Source: Prevotella sp.
Lineage (GTDB): Bacteria > Bacteroidota > Bacteroidia > Bacteroidales > Bacteroidaceae
Direction of reading: 5' to 3'
Assembly (NCBI GenBank): GCA_017428805.1
Contig: JAFRQC010000053.1
Location: 1 to 9,803, forward strand
Length of the DNA stretch: 9,803 nucleotides
The position numbers and the translations under genes are program-made. This document shows positions 1 to 5,391 of this stretch, piece by piece; the stretch's first letter is position 1, and each line of letters starts with the position of its first letter. The notes under the pieces are model-generated. The model was not told where the DNA came from. It saw only the letters and a list, made by a program, of their open reading frames with translations, and did no database searches.

Positions 1-600
1 CTCCATCCCATTGGGCCATATTGGTATTTGCAGACTTTGATAACGTGTGGAGTCTCATACATACTGGTATTCCATCTTGTTCCTATGAAGACCAATTCAC
101 GGATCATCCTGCTTGGAATCATCTTCCATGTGATTTCCAACATGCTTGGCATTATGTCATTCGCCTGTTCACTTTATTTCCTTGCAGGAGTGGTGTTGCG
201 GCAAAGCGGCATTTCCTTCACCGATGTCTTTCAGCAATCACCGATTGCAATACTGGCATTTATATTACTGGCGATACACCCGCAAAACCTTCTGATGGAG
301 GAGTCTGGTGGTGTGCTGATGGTCTATCTCGTGATTGTAGGATTTCTCTTCGTCCATTCCCATGCGGGGAAAAAGGCGAATTCCCTATTGACGTTTTTAG
401 GAAGAAACACGATGCCTTTATTCCTGTTTTCTCCGATCTTCACCTTTCTCTGCAAACCTTTGGTGCCGGTTCTTCAGTTTGAGCCGACAGGGCTTTTATT
501 CCTATCAGTCTCACTTTTGATATGTATCACTGGAAGCCTGTTTGTCGAATGGACGATGATTCGGATTGGATTATCCCATTATTTCTATTATAAACGCTAA
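1..600 (+). CDS. Membrane acyltransferase, family 3 (C-terminal part, 5' end outside window)
   Basis: The frame is open from base 1 to a TAA at 598-600, giving 199 residues with no credible internal start, so this is the C-terminal part of a longer gene. It reads as a polytopic inner-membrane protein: hydrophobic segments lie at about residues 12-27, 35-64, 82-92, 104-119, 137-150 and 163-183, separated by short polar loops. The opening GPYWYLQTL resembles the G-P-x-W-[FY]-L motif of acyltransferase family 3 (Acyl_transf_3, OafA/WecH-like), and the later LLTFLGRNTMPLFLFSPIF resembles the family's 'iGrnTlpiflfHpif' helix, with Ser where His is common. Family members move acyl groups, often acetyl or succinyl, onto polysaccharides or other envelope molecules; the substrate here cannot be told. 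The gene converges on the ATPase gene at 943-2199. A full-length member would be about 330-380 residues, so roughly half is missing. A mid-sequence ATG at 88 and a TTG at 28 are not taken as starts. Confidence 0.75.
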   Translation, partial: LHPIGPYWYLQTLITCGVSYILVFHLVPMKTNSRIILLGIIFHVISNMLGIMSFACSLYFLAGVVLRQSGISFTDVFQQSPIAILAFILLAIHPQNLLMEESGGVLMVYLVIVGFLFVHSHAGKKANSLLTFLGRNTMPLFLFSPIFTFLCKPLVPVLQFEPTGLLFLSVSLLICITGSLFVEWTMIRIGLSHYFYYKR

Positions 601-628
601 TGTCAAATAGTTGTCTTGCCCTGAAAAC

Positions 629-658
629 GGTTACGGTTACAATTGTAACCATGTGACC
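629..658. terminator. Bulged 12-bp hairpin after the acyltransferase gene (left copy of inverted repeat)
   Basis: The core is a perfect 16-bp palindrome, GGTTACAATTGTAACC (635-650). Outside it, GGTTAC (629-634) pairs with GTGACC (653-658, one G-U wobble), with AT (651-652) bulged, giving a 12-bp stem with an AATT loop. On the plus strand it starts 29 nt past the acyltransferase stop and is followed by only TTT. On the minus strand it is followed by TTTT. It could end transcription in either direction, but the U-tracts are short. It is one arm of the inverted repeat described at 629-938. Confidence 0.45.
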
Positions 659-708
659 TTTATGATTGTGGAGATTATCAAATTATTTTACATGCCGATT
701 AATGGTAG

Positions 709-783
709 GACTTTCTGGAAGAAACTAGGCACCTTTTTGGCAGAAAGGTGGCATGAAAGTCGGAGTTTCATGCCTATAAAGTC
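709..783. other. Branched stem-loop cluster inside the inverted-repeat element
   Basis: Several perfect stems are nested in 75 bases. CACCTTT (730-736) pairs with AAAGGTG (744-750) around a 7-nt loop. GGCATGAAA (750-758) pairs with TTTCATGCC (766-774) around a 7-nt loop. GACTTT (709-714) pairs with AAAGTC (778-783) and closes both into a multi-branched fold. GACTTTC (709-715) can alternatively pair with GAAAGTC (755-761), which would exclude the second hairpin. Such mutually exclusive stems occur in structured RNAs, but also in folding-back DNA elements. No known RNA family is recognised and there is no T-arm consensus, so it is not called a tRNA. Strand and transcription are unknown. Confidence 0.5.
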
Positions 784-908
784 TCGGTTTCCTTAGCCCA
801 AAATCAGGCAAATACAAAGCACTGATAATCAAGAAGATACAAAATCGTAATGTGTTATATTGGAATTCCTGAATTTTGTTTACAATATTTGTATTCTTAT
901 GCCGAAAA

Positions 909-938
909 GGTTACATGGTTACAATTGTAACCGTAACC
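909..938 (-). terminator. Bulged hairpin directly after the ATPase gene (right copy of inverted repeat)
   Basis: GGTTAC (909-914) pairs perfectly with GTAACC (933-938), AT (915-916) is bulged, and the inner GGTTACAATTGTAACC palindrome (917-932) completes a 12-bp stem with an AATT loop. On the minus strand it begins 5 bases past the ATPase stop codon and is followed by TTTT, as expected for an intrinsic terminator. On the plus strand it is followed by ATTTTT, so it may work in both directions. Confidence 0.5.
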
Positions 939-942
939 ATTT

Positions 943-2199
943 TTACAGAGACGTAAGTAGGAATTGGAATAGCCCCATATACCTGATGCCGTTGTTGTCG
1001 GTATATTCTGCAATGTCAGTGCCCACGATGACGATCTTCCTAAAACTATCGCTGATTTTCAAGAGTGAGTTCAGCTCCTGCCGGCGCTTCTCCTCTGTGT
1101 CTAACGCAAATGCAGACTGAATGTAATATTTCTCAGTGCCGTTATTGGCAATGAAGTCAATCTCGTACTGAATATACTGCAACTTACCATCCCGCATCTC
1201 GCGCGATTCCACCACTCCGACATCAATAGCTAAGCCTCGCATACGGAGTTCATTGTAAATCACGTTCTCCATAATATGAGTGATTTCCTGTTGTCGGAAG
1301 TTCAGTTTGGCATTCCTCAATCCGATATCAACGGCATAGTATTTCTTGATGCTCTCGTAATACTTGTTGCCTTTGACGTTATATCTCTTGGCACCCTCGA
1401 AAAGGAATGCCTCCTCCAAATAGCCGATATAGTTGGCTACGGTCTCCTGGTCAATATCGACCTTCTGCACAGTTTTCATCACATTGGCAATGCGGTTGGG
1501 GTTGCTCAGCGATCCTACGGATGAACAGAGTGCATCGGCAAGGGCTGAGAGTGCCTCACGGTTTTTTACATGATGACGCTCCACCACGTCGTCAATATAG
1601 GTTTTGTTCCAGAGTCTTTGCAGATAGGCCACTTTCTGCTCAGGAGTGCGTTGGCGCAGCAGTCCAGGCATTCCACCGTAGGTATAGTATTCTTTCCACA
1701 ATTCACTCACAGGCTCTGTGCGGTTGGTACAGAACTCCTTGAACGAGAAAGGCCAGACTCTCACTTCATCACCTCGTCCTCGGAAGATAGTCTTAATGTC
1801 GGATGAGAGGAAGTGGGAATTGCTGCCAGTGATATAGACATCGATGTTGTCTTTCTCATTTAGGCCATTGACAATCTTCTCGAAGCCATCCACTTCCTGA
1901 ACTTCATCGAGTATAATATAATAAGGTGTATCTTTGGAGGTGATACGGCTGTATAGATAACTCTTCAGGGCCTGACGGTCAGTCAAGTCGCCATTCTCTT
2001 CCTCGTCATCAGTGTCGAACGATATGATGATGATTTGGTCTTCAGTAAGGCCATTCTGTAACAAATAGTCTTTATAGATTCTATTCAGCAGCCATGATTT
2101 ACCACTGCGTCGAGGTCCGGTAATGATCTTGACTTCTCCATTGTCCTTTCTGTCGATCAACTGACGAAGATAGGTCTCTCGTTGTATGTACTGTGCCAT
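943..2199 (-). CDS. AAA ATPase with C-terminal DUF4143 domain
   Basis: 418 residues from the ATG at 2199-2197 to TAA at 945-943. The N-terminal ATPase shows Walker A GPRRSGKS (residues 28-35), Walker B YYIILDEVQ (93-101), a sensor-like ITGSNS (123-128) and an arginine-rich FRGRGDEVRVWPFSFKEF (139-156). After a helical linker the C-terminal half has DIGLRNA (291-297), ENVIYNEL (311-318), YEIDFI (345-350) and YIQSAFAL (359-366), as in DUF4143, a domain with a PD-(D/E)xK-like core. The usual lysine after Q is replaced here (QSA), so nuclease activity is doubtful. Such ATPases are abundant paralogues in Bacteroidetes and their cellular role is unsettled. The frame extends 15 codons upstream to 2244, but that stretch is encoded by the palindromic repeat and by the promoter, so the inner ATG is preferred. 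The gene is divergent from menB and more AT-rich than it, which may hint at acquisition. Confidence 0.88.
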   Translation of the reverse strand: MAQYIQRETYLRQLIDRKDNGEVKIITGPRRSGKSWLLNRIYKDYLLQNGLTEDQIIIISFDTDDEEENGDLTDRQALKSYLYSRITSKDTPYYIILDEVQEVDGFEKIVNGLNEKDNIDVYITGSNSHFLSSDIKTIFRGRGDEVRVWPFSFKEFCTNRTEPVSELWKEYYTYGGMPGLLRQRTPEQKVAYLQRLWNKTYIDDVVERHHVKNREALSALADALCSSVGSLSNPNRIANVMKTVQKVDIDQETVANYIGYLEEAFLFEGAKRYNVKGNKYYESIKKYYAVDIGLRNAKLNFRQQEITHIMENVIYNELRMRGLAIDVGVVESREMRDGKLQYIQYEIDFIANNGTEKYYIQSAFALDTEEKRRQELNSLLKISDSFRKIVIVGTDIAEYTDNNGIRYMGLFQFLLTSL

Positions 2200-2202
2200 T
2201 CT

Positions 2203-2292
2203 ATTCGGAATTTGCTGCAAAATTACAATAAATTCCGGAAACAAACAAACTTTTATTCGGAATTTACTGTAAAATTACAATAAATTCCGAAT
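2203..2292. repeat. Two tandem 38-bp palindromic repeats upstream of the ATPase gene
   Basis: Copies at 2203-2240 and 2255-2292 are identical at 34 of 38 positions and separated by 14 bp. The right copy has perfect 11-bp inverted ends, ATTCGGAATTT (2255-2265) and AAATTCCGAAT (2282-2292), around a 16-nt centre; the left copy keeps most of this. The left copy contains the -7 element of the ATPase promoter. In the right copy the corresponding bases read TAATTTTA on the minus strand, so the TTTG half is lost. Position and symmetry suggest operator sites for autoregulation, or the end of a mobile cassette; neither is demonstrated. Confidence 0.75.
2218..2249 (-). promoter_or_regulatory. Bacteroidetes-type promoter of the ATPase gene
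   Basis: On the minus strand TAATTTTG (2225-2218) matches the -7 consensus TAnnTTTG, and TTTG (2249-2246) lies 20 nt upstream as a -33 element. Transcription would start about 10 nt before the ATG at 2199, giving a very short leader. The -7 box lies inside the left palindromic repeat. Confidence 0.6.
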
Positions 2293-2386
2293 TGAAAGTC
2301 CCGAAGGCACAACAACAAGCGTGTTTTTTTATTGCTCTGATATGCAAATTTATTGGTATTCTCTTCGCTAAATTGAAATTTTGCAC

Positions 2387-2394
2387 TATCTTTG
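2387..2394 (+). promoter_or_regulatory. Promoter -7 element of the menBCE operon
   Basis: TATCTTTG matches the Bacteroidetes -7 consensus TAnnTTTG and lies 26 nt before the chosen menB ATG. No convincing -33 TTTG is present at the usual 19-21 nt spacing. The placement implies a leader of about 20 nt. AAAG (2408-2411) is a weak ribosome-binding candidate for the ATG at 2421. Confidence 0.55.
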
Positions 2395-2420
2395 CATCAT
2401 TATTATTAAAGATGACTGAT

Positions 2421-3278
2421 ATGGAAACAAGAGTTTGGAAGACTGTCCGTGAGTTTAAGGAGATCCTGTTTGAGGAGTATAACGGCATCGCGAAGATCAC
2501 GATCAACCGTCCGCAGTATCGTAATGCCTTTACGCCGAAGACGACGTGGGAGCTGAGCCAGGCCTTCGCCATGTGCCGTGAGATGCAGGATGTGAGCGTG
2601 GTGCTGTTGACGGGTGCGATGAGTGAGGTGCCGGAGGGCAAGACGCTGCGTGACGTGAAGCATGCGTTCTGTTCAGGTGGCGACATGCATGTGAAAGGTC
2701 GTGGCGGCTATGTGGATGACGAGGGCGTGCCCCGTCTGAGTGTGCTCGATGTGCAGATGCAGATACGGCGCTTGCCAAAGCCTGTGATTGCGATGGTGAA
2801 CGGCTATGCGATAGGTGGCGGACATGTGTTGCATCTGGTCTGCGACCTGACGATTGCCTCGGAGAATGCCATCTTCGGACAGACTGGGCCGAAGGTGGGA
2901 TCGTTTGATGCGGGATTCGGCAGCAGCTATCTGGCACGTATCGTCGGACAGAAGAAGGCACGAGAGATCTGGTTCCTCTGCAGGCAGTATTCGGCGCGTG
3001 AGGCTGAGGCGATGGGAATGGTGAACAAGGTCGTGCCCATCGAACAGTTGGAAGATGAGTGCGTGGCGTGGGCCGAGGAGATGATGGAGCGTTCGCCGTT
3101 GGCGCTGAGGATGATCAAGGCGGGACTGAACGCGGAGTTAGACGGTCAGGCTGGTATTCAGGAACTGGCTGGCGACGCGACGATGTTGTATTATTTCCTT
3201 GATGAAGCGCAGGAGGGTGGCAAGGCCTTCCTTGAGAAGCGGAAACCGGACTTTAAGAAGTATCCTAAGATGCCGTAA
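2421..3278 (+). CDS. menB: 1,4-dihydroxy-2-naphthoyl-CoA synthase (MenB)
   Basis: This crotonase-superfamily enzyme closes the second ring of the naphthoquinone: o-succinylbenzoyl-CoA becomes 1,4-dihydroxy-2-naphthoyl-CoA, in cytoplasmic menaquinone synthesis. The 285 residues carry [17 protein letters not shown] (21-37), the oxyanion-hole CSGGD (84-88), Y97, IGGGHVLH (131-138) and [10 protein letters not shown] (154-163). The Ser161-Phe-Asp163 triplet is the catalytic signature. Gly156 rather than Asp, together with Gln154 and Trp184, marks the bicarbonate-using type I group. The numbering equals that of E. coli MenB only by coincidence: the N-terminus is about 11 residues shorter, and a loop of about 12 extra residues lies at 68-82, just before CSGGD. 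An in-frame ATG at 2412 would add three residues; 2421 is chosen for its spacing from AAAG. The frame also runs back to 2292, through the promoter, so that extension is rejected. It is the first gene of menB-menC-menE. Confidence 0.95.
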   Translation: METRVWKTVREFKEILFEEYNGIAKITINRPQYRNAFTPKTTWELSQAFAMCREMQDVSVVLLTGAMSEVPEGKTLRDVKHAFCSGGDMHVKGRGGYVDDEGVPRLSVLDVQMQIRRLPKPVIAMVNGYAIGGGHVLHLVCDLTIASENAIFGQTGPKVGSFDAGFGSSYLARIVGQKKAREIWFLCRQYSAREAEAMGMVNKVVPIEQLEDECVAWAEEMMERSPLALRMIKAGLNAELDGQAGIQELAGDATMLYYFLDEAQEGGKAFLEKRKPDFKKYPKMP

Positions 3279-3287
3279 TTAAGAACA

Positions 3288-3313
3288 ACGGATTTCACGG
3301 ATTAAACGGATTT
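3288..3313 (+). repeat. Three-unit ACGGATTT repeat between menB and menC
   Basis: The 39-bp menB-menC spacer is largely three imperfect units of 8-9 bp built on ACGGATT (3288-3295, 3297-3304, 3306-3313), ending 4 bp before the menC ATG. It occupies the place where a ribosome-binding site would be. Its unit differs from those of the repeats at 4336-4363 and 4651-4678. Confidence 0.6.
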
Positions 3314-3317
3314 GCCT

Positions 3318-4337
3318 ATGCGGTTCGATATAGAAGAAAAGACGCTGCATTTTAAGCAGCCGGCAGGGACGTCGAGGGGCGTGTATACGACCAGGAAGAT
3401 ATGGTTGGTTCGTCTGTCGGACGGCGAGAGAGAGGGAGTGGGGGAGTGTGCACCATTGCCGGATCTGAGCTGTGATGCGATGGGTGATGAAGAATATCGT
3501 TCGATATTAAATAAAGTTTGCGAGGAGTTCTGCCAAAGGCAGGAATTAGATAATGATTCGTGGCGGCAGTATCCGTCGATGCTTTTTGGACTGGAAACGG
3601 CGTGGCTGAATATGACGAATGGCGATAGGCTGTTTGATACGGCGTTCAGTCGCGGCGAGGTGGGGATTCCCATCAACGGACTGGTGTGGATGGGCAGCTA
3701 TGAGGAGATGCTGAAGCGTATGGAGGAGAAACTGGAGAAGGGCTTCCGTTGCGTGAAACTGAAGATCGGCGCCATCGACTTCGACCAGGAACTGGATCTG
3801 GTGAAGCGCATCCGTGAACGGTTCTCGCATCATGAGGTGGAGCTGAGACTCGATGCGAACGGAGCCTTTAAGTATGATGAGGCGCTGTATAAGCTGGAAC
3901 TCCTGTCGCAGTACGCCATCCACAGCATCGAACAGCCCATCAAGGCGGGGCAGTGGGCCTATATGGCGGAGCTCTGTCGGGAGTCGCCCCTGCCCATTGC
4001 ACTCGACGAGGAACTGATCGGCGTGAACGACCCTGAGATGAAACGGCACATGCTGAACATCATCAAGCCAAGATATATCATCCTGAAGCCGTCGTTGCAT
4101 GGTGGCATGCAGGGTTGCAGGGAGTGGATTGAGACAGCCCAGGATATGGGCATCGGCTCGTGGATCACGTCGGCGTTGGAGAGTAACATCGGTTTGAATG
4201 CCATTGCGCAGTTCGCCTCTGATGTGTATGGCGACCATATTACGATGCCGCAGGGCCTGGGAACAGGACAACTGTTTACGGATAATATCGATATGGGTTT
4301 GGAGATACGTGGGGACAGACTGTGGAGAGCGATTTAG
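3318..4337 (+). CDS. menC: o-succinylbenzoate synthase (MenC)
   Basis: An enolase-superfamily dehydratase: it converts SHCHC to o-succinylbenzoate, the step before MenE. The 339 residues show the capping domain at about 1-90 and a barrel afterwards. Signature residues are in place: KLK (147-149) with Lys149 as the proton-abstracting base, metal ligands Asp179 (RLDANGAF), Glu205 (SIEQP) and Asp230 (LDEEL), and Lys257 (ILKPSLHGG) opposite. The ending, LGTGQLFTDN, is usual for the family. The ATG at 3318 is preferred over the TTG two codons earlier, which lies in the upstream repeat. The gene is 39 nt from menB and 28 nt from menE, in an apparent operon. Family members can have racemase side activities, but the men context makes the OSB role clear. 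Confidence 0.93.
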   Translation: MRFDIEEKTLHFKQPAGTSRGVYTTRKIWLVRLSDGEREGVGECAPLPDLSCDAMGDEEYRSILNKVCEEFCQRQELDNDSWRQYPSMLFGLETAWLNMTNGDRLFDTAFSRGEVGIPINGLVWMGSYEEMLKRMEEKLEKGFRCVKLKIGAIDFDQELDLVKRIRERFSHHEVELRLDANGAFKYDEALYKLELLSQYAIHSIEQPIKAGQWAYMAELCRESPLPIALDEELIGVNDPEMKRHMLNIIKPRYIILKPSLHGGMQGCREWIETAQDMGIGSWITSALESNIGLNAIAQFASDVYGDHITMPQGLGTGQLFTDNIDMGLEIRGDRLWRAI

Positions 4338-4363
4338 TTTATAGTTTATTGTTTATAGTTTAT
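4336..4363 (+). repeat. Four tandem heptamers (AGTTTAT-type) forming the menC-menE spacer
   Basis: Units are AGTTTAT, AGTTTAT, TGTTTAT, AGTTTAT (4336-4363). The array begins within the menC TAG stop and ends two bases before the menE ATG, so it makes up essentially the whole intergenic spacer and replaces any Shine-Dalgarno site. A gain or loss of a unit would change spacing between the two genes by 7 bp without touching either protein. Confidence 0.8.
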
Positions 4364-4365
4364 AG

Positions 4366-5349
4366 ATGATTACTTTGGAGGAGTTCTTGTCCGAGTGGCG
4401 GAACAATAGTCCTTATGTCGAAGTGAAGACGAGCGGGAGTACTGGGGAGCCGAAGCGGATGCTGGTGGAGAAGCAGCGGATGAGGGCCTCAGCACGGATC
4501 ACGTGCGACTTCCTCGGACTGAAGGCTGGGGATACGGCATTGTTATGTATGTCGCTCGACTATATCGCAGGCAAGATGATGGTGGTCAGGGCGATAGAGA
4601 GGAATTTGAGACTGATTGTTGTCGAGCCGAGCGGACATCCTTTAAATAAGGGACAATGGATAATGGATAATGGACAATTCGGCTTTGCCGCAATGGTACC
4701 GATGCAGGTGTATAACTCGCTGCAGGTGCCGGAGGAACGGGAGCGATTGAAGCAGATCAAACATCTGATTATTGGCGGAGGGGCGATAGACGAGGCGATG
4801 GCTGAAGAATTGAAGACGTTTCCGAATCACGTGTGGAGCACGTATGGGATGACGGAGACACTGTCGCATATTGCATTGAGGCGATTGTCTGGGCCTGAGG
4901 CATCGGAATGGTATACGCCGTTCCCGTCGGTCAGCGTCAGTCTGAATGGGGAGGGGTGTCTGGTGATTGATGCGCCGGAGGTGTGTAAAGAGAGGCTGGT
5001 AACGAATGACATCGCGGAGTTGGCGACTAATAATTACTCCTTCAGAATTTTGGGGAGGAGGGATAATGTGATTTGCTCTGGGGGGATTAAGATCCAGGCA
5101 GAGGAGGTGGAACGGATGCTAAAAGCCCATTTACGCGTACCTTATTTAATAAGTAAAAGACCGGATAAGAAGTTTGGTGAGGTGGTCGTGTTGCTGACGG
5201 AGGGTGATGTGGAAGAGGCGAAAAAGGTTTGTGAGGCGGTATTGCCCAAGTTCCAGCGTCCGAAAGCATACATTCACGTCAGCAAGATTCCCCTAACGGA
5301 AACAAAAAAGCCTGCCCGAAGGCAGGCTGAGGTTCTGGCTAGAGGCTGA
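4366..5349 (+). CDS. menE: o-succinylbenzoate-CoA ligase (MenE), short Bacteroidetes form
   Basis: An adenylate-forming enzyme that activates o-succinylbenzoate with ATP and attaches CoA, supplying the MenB substrate. Motifs: P-loop TSGSTGEPK (22-30), YGMTET (160-165), hinge region GRRDNVICSGG (230-240) followed by IKIQAEEVE, and the C-terminal catalytic lysine in PLTETKKPARR (309-319), where Lys315 fills the usual G-K position. At 327 residues it is well below the roughly 450 of the E. coli enzyme; the P-loop begins at residue 22, so most of the usual N-terminal subdomain is absent, which is typical of the short form in this phylum. Residues 96-105 (GQWIMDNGQF) are encoded by a heptamer array and sit in a variable surface region before FAAMVP. 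The 3' end overlaps a minus-strand terminator. No Shine-Dalgarno site is seen. It is the last gene of the operon. Confidence 0.92.
   Translation: MITLEEFLSEWRNNSPYVEVKTSGSTGEPKRMLVEKQRMRASARITCDFLGLKAGDTALLCMSLDYIAGKMMVVRAIERNLRLIVVEPSGHPLNKGQWIMDNGQFGFAAMVPMQVYNSLQVPEERERLKQIKHLIIGGGAIDEAMAEELKTFPNHVWSTYGMTETLSHIALRRLSGPEASEWYTPFPSVSVSLNGEGCLVIDAPEVCKERLVTNDIAELATNNYSFRILGRRDNVICSGGIKIQAEEVERMLKAHLRVPYLISKRPDKKFGEVVVLLTEGDVEEAKKVCEAVLPKFQRPKAYIHVSKIPLTETKKPARRQAEVLARG
4651..4678 (+). repeat. Four tandem heptamers (GGAYAAT) inside the menE coding sequence
   Basis: Units are GGACAAT, GGATAAT, GGATAAT, GGACAAT (4651-4678), encoding residues 96-105 of MenE. The 28-bp array is not a multiple of three, so gain or loss of one or two units would shift the frame, while three would restore it. 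The sequence is of the kind usually met between genes in these genomes and looks inserted into, or grown within, a tolerant loop. Confidence 0.8.
5303..5328 (-). terminator. Intrinsic terminator for the esterase gene, embedded in the menE 3' end
   Basis: AGCCTGCC (5309-5316) and GGCAGGCT (5321-5328) form a perfect 8-bp GC-rich stem with a 4-nt loop. Read on the minus strand the hairpin is followed by TTTTTTGT (from the A-run 5303-5308), a textbook intrinsic terminator lying about 63 nt past the stop of the minus-strand CE15 gene. On the plus strand the same bases code for MenE residues 313-321. Confidence 0.8.
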
Positions 5350-5364
5350 TCAGACCTCCTCTGA

Positions 5365-5385
5365 CTCCCCCTAACTCAGGGGGAG
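5365..5385. repeat. Palindrome between menE and the esterase gene
   Basis: CTCCCCCT (5365-5372) and AGGGGGAG (5378-5385) form a perfect 8-bp stem with a 5-nt loop. No U-tract follows on either strand (AAACAG on plus, TCAGAGG on minus), so it is not a standard terminator. It may be a dispersed palindromic element or may stabilise converging transcripts. Confidence 0.6.
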
Positions 5386-5391
5386 AAACAG

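Larger units (their letters stand above)
629..938. repeat. 33-bp inverted repeat pair bounding a 310-bp structured intergenic element
   Basis: Bases 629-661 read in reverse complement match 906-938 with one mismatch in 33 (C versus T). Similarity continues outward for about five more bases with one mismatch. The 244 bp between them hold no convincing gene, only nested stems at 709-783, and the pair fills the gap between two convergent genes. The right copy ends 5 bp before the first base of the ATPase stop codon. Possible readings are a small non-autonomous transposable element with terminal inverted repeats, or a duplicated bidirectional terminator; invertible DNA is less likely because no promoter faces either gene. 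No clear target-site duplication is seen. The 342-bp non-coding stretch 601-942 holds nothing else I recognise. Confidence 0.7.

Noticed and set aside
709..783. tRNA or tRNA-like gene
   Set aside because: The cloverleaf-like outline lacks a T-loop consensus, a proper acceptor stem and a D-arm.
611..796. Small plus-strand frame in the gap after the acyltransferase
   Set aside because: It runs through the inverted repeat and stem-loops and has no start signal or protein-like composition.
629..938. Invertible promoter switch between the inverted repeats
   Set aside because: Both flanking genes end here rather than begin, no TAnnTTTG promoter was found facing out of the segment, and no recombinase gene is in the window.
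2200..2244. Fifteen-codon N-terminal extension of the ATPase
   Set aside because: It is encoded by the palindromic repeat and spans the -7 box. The same peptide, EFIVILQ, arises from the second repeat copy too, showing it is a repeat artefact.
2264..2686. Minus-strand open frame over the menB start
   Set aside because: It lies across the menB promoter and conserved MenB coding sequence and shows no family features.
3288..3313. CRISPR-like array
   Set aside because: Units are 8-9 bp with no spacers; none of the repeats here has CRISPR architecture and no cas gene is present.
3546..4271. Long antisense frame inside menC
   Set aside because: Shadow of a well-supported enzyme gene; composition is that of a reversed reading frame.
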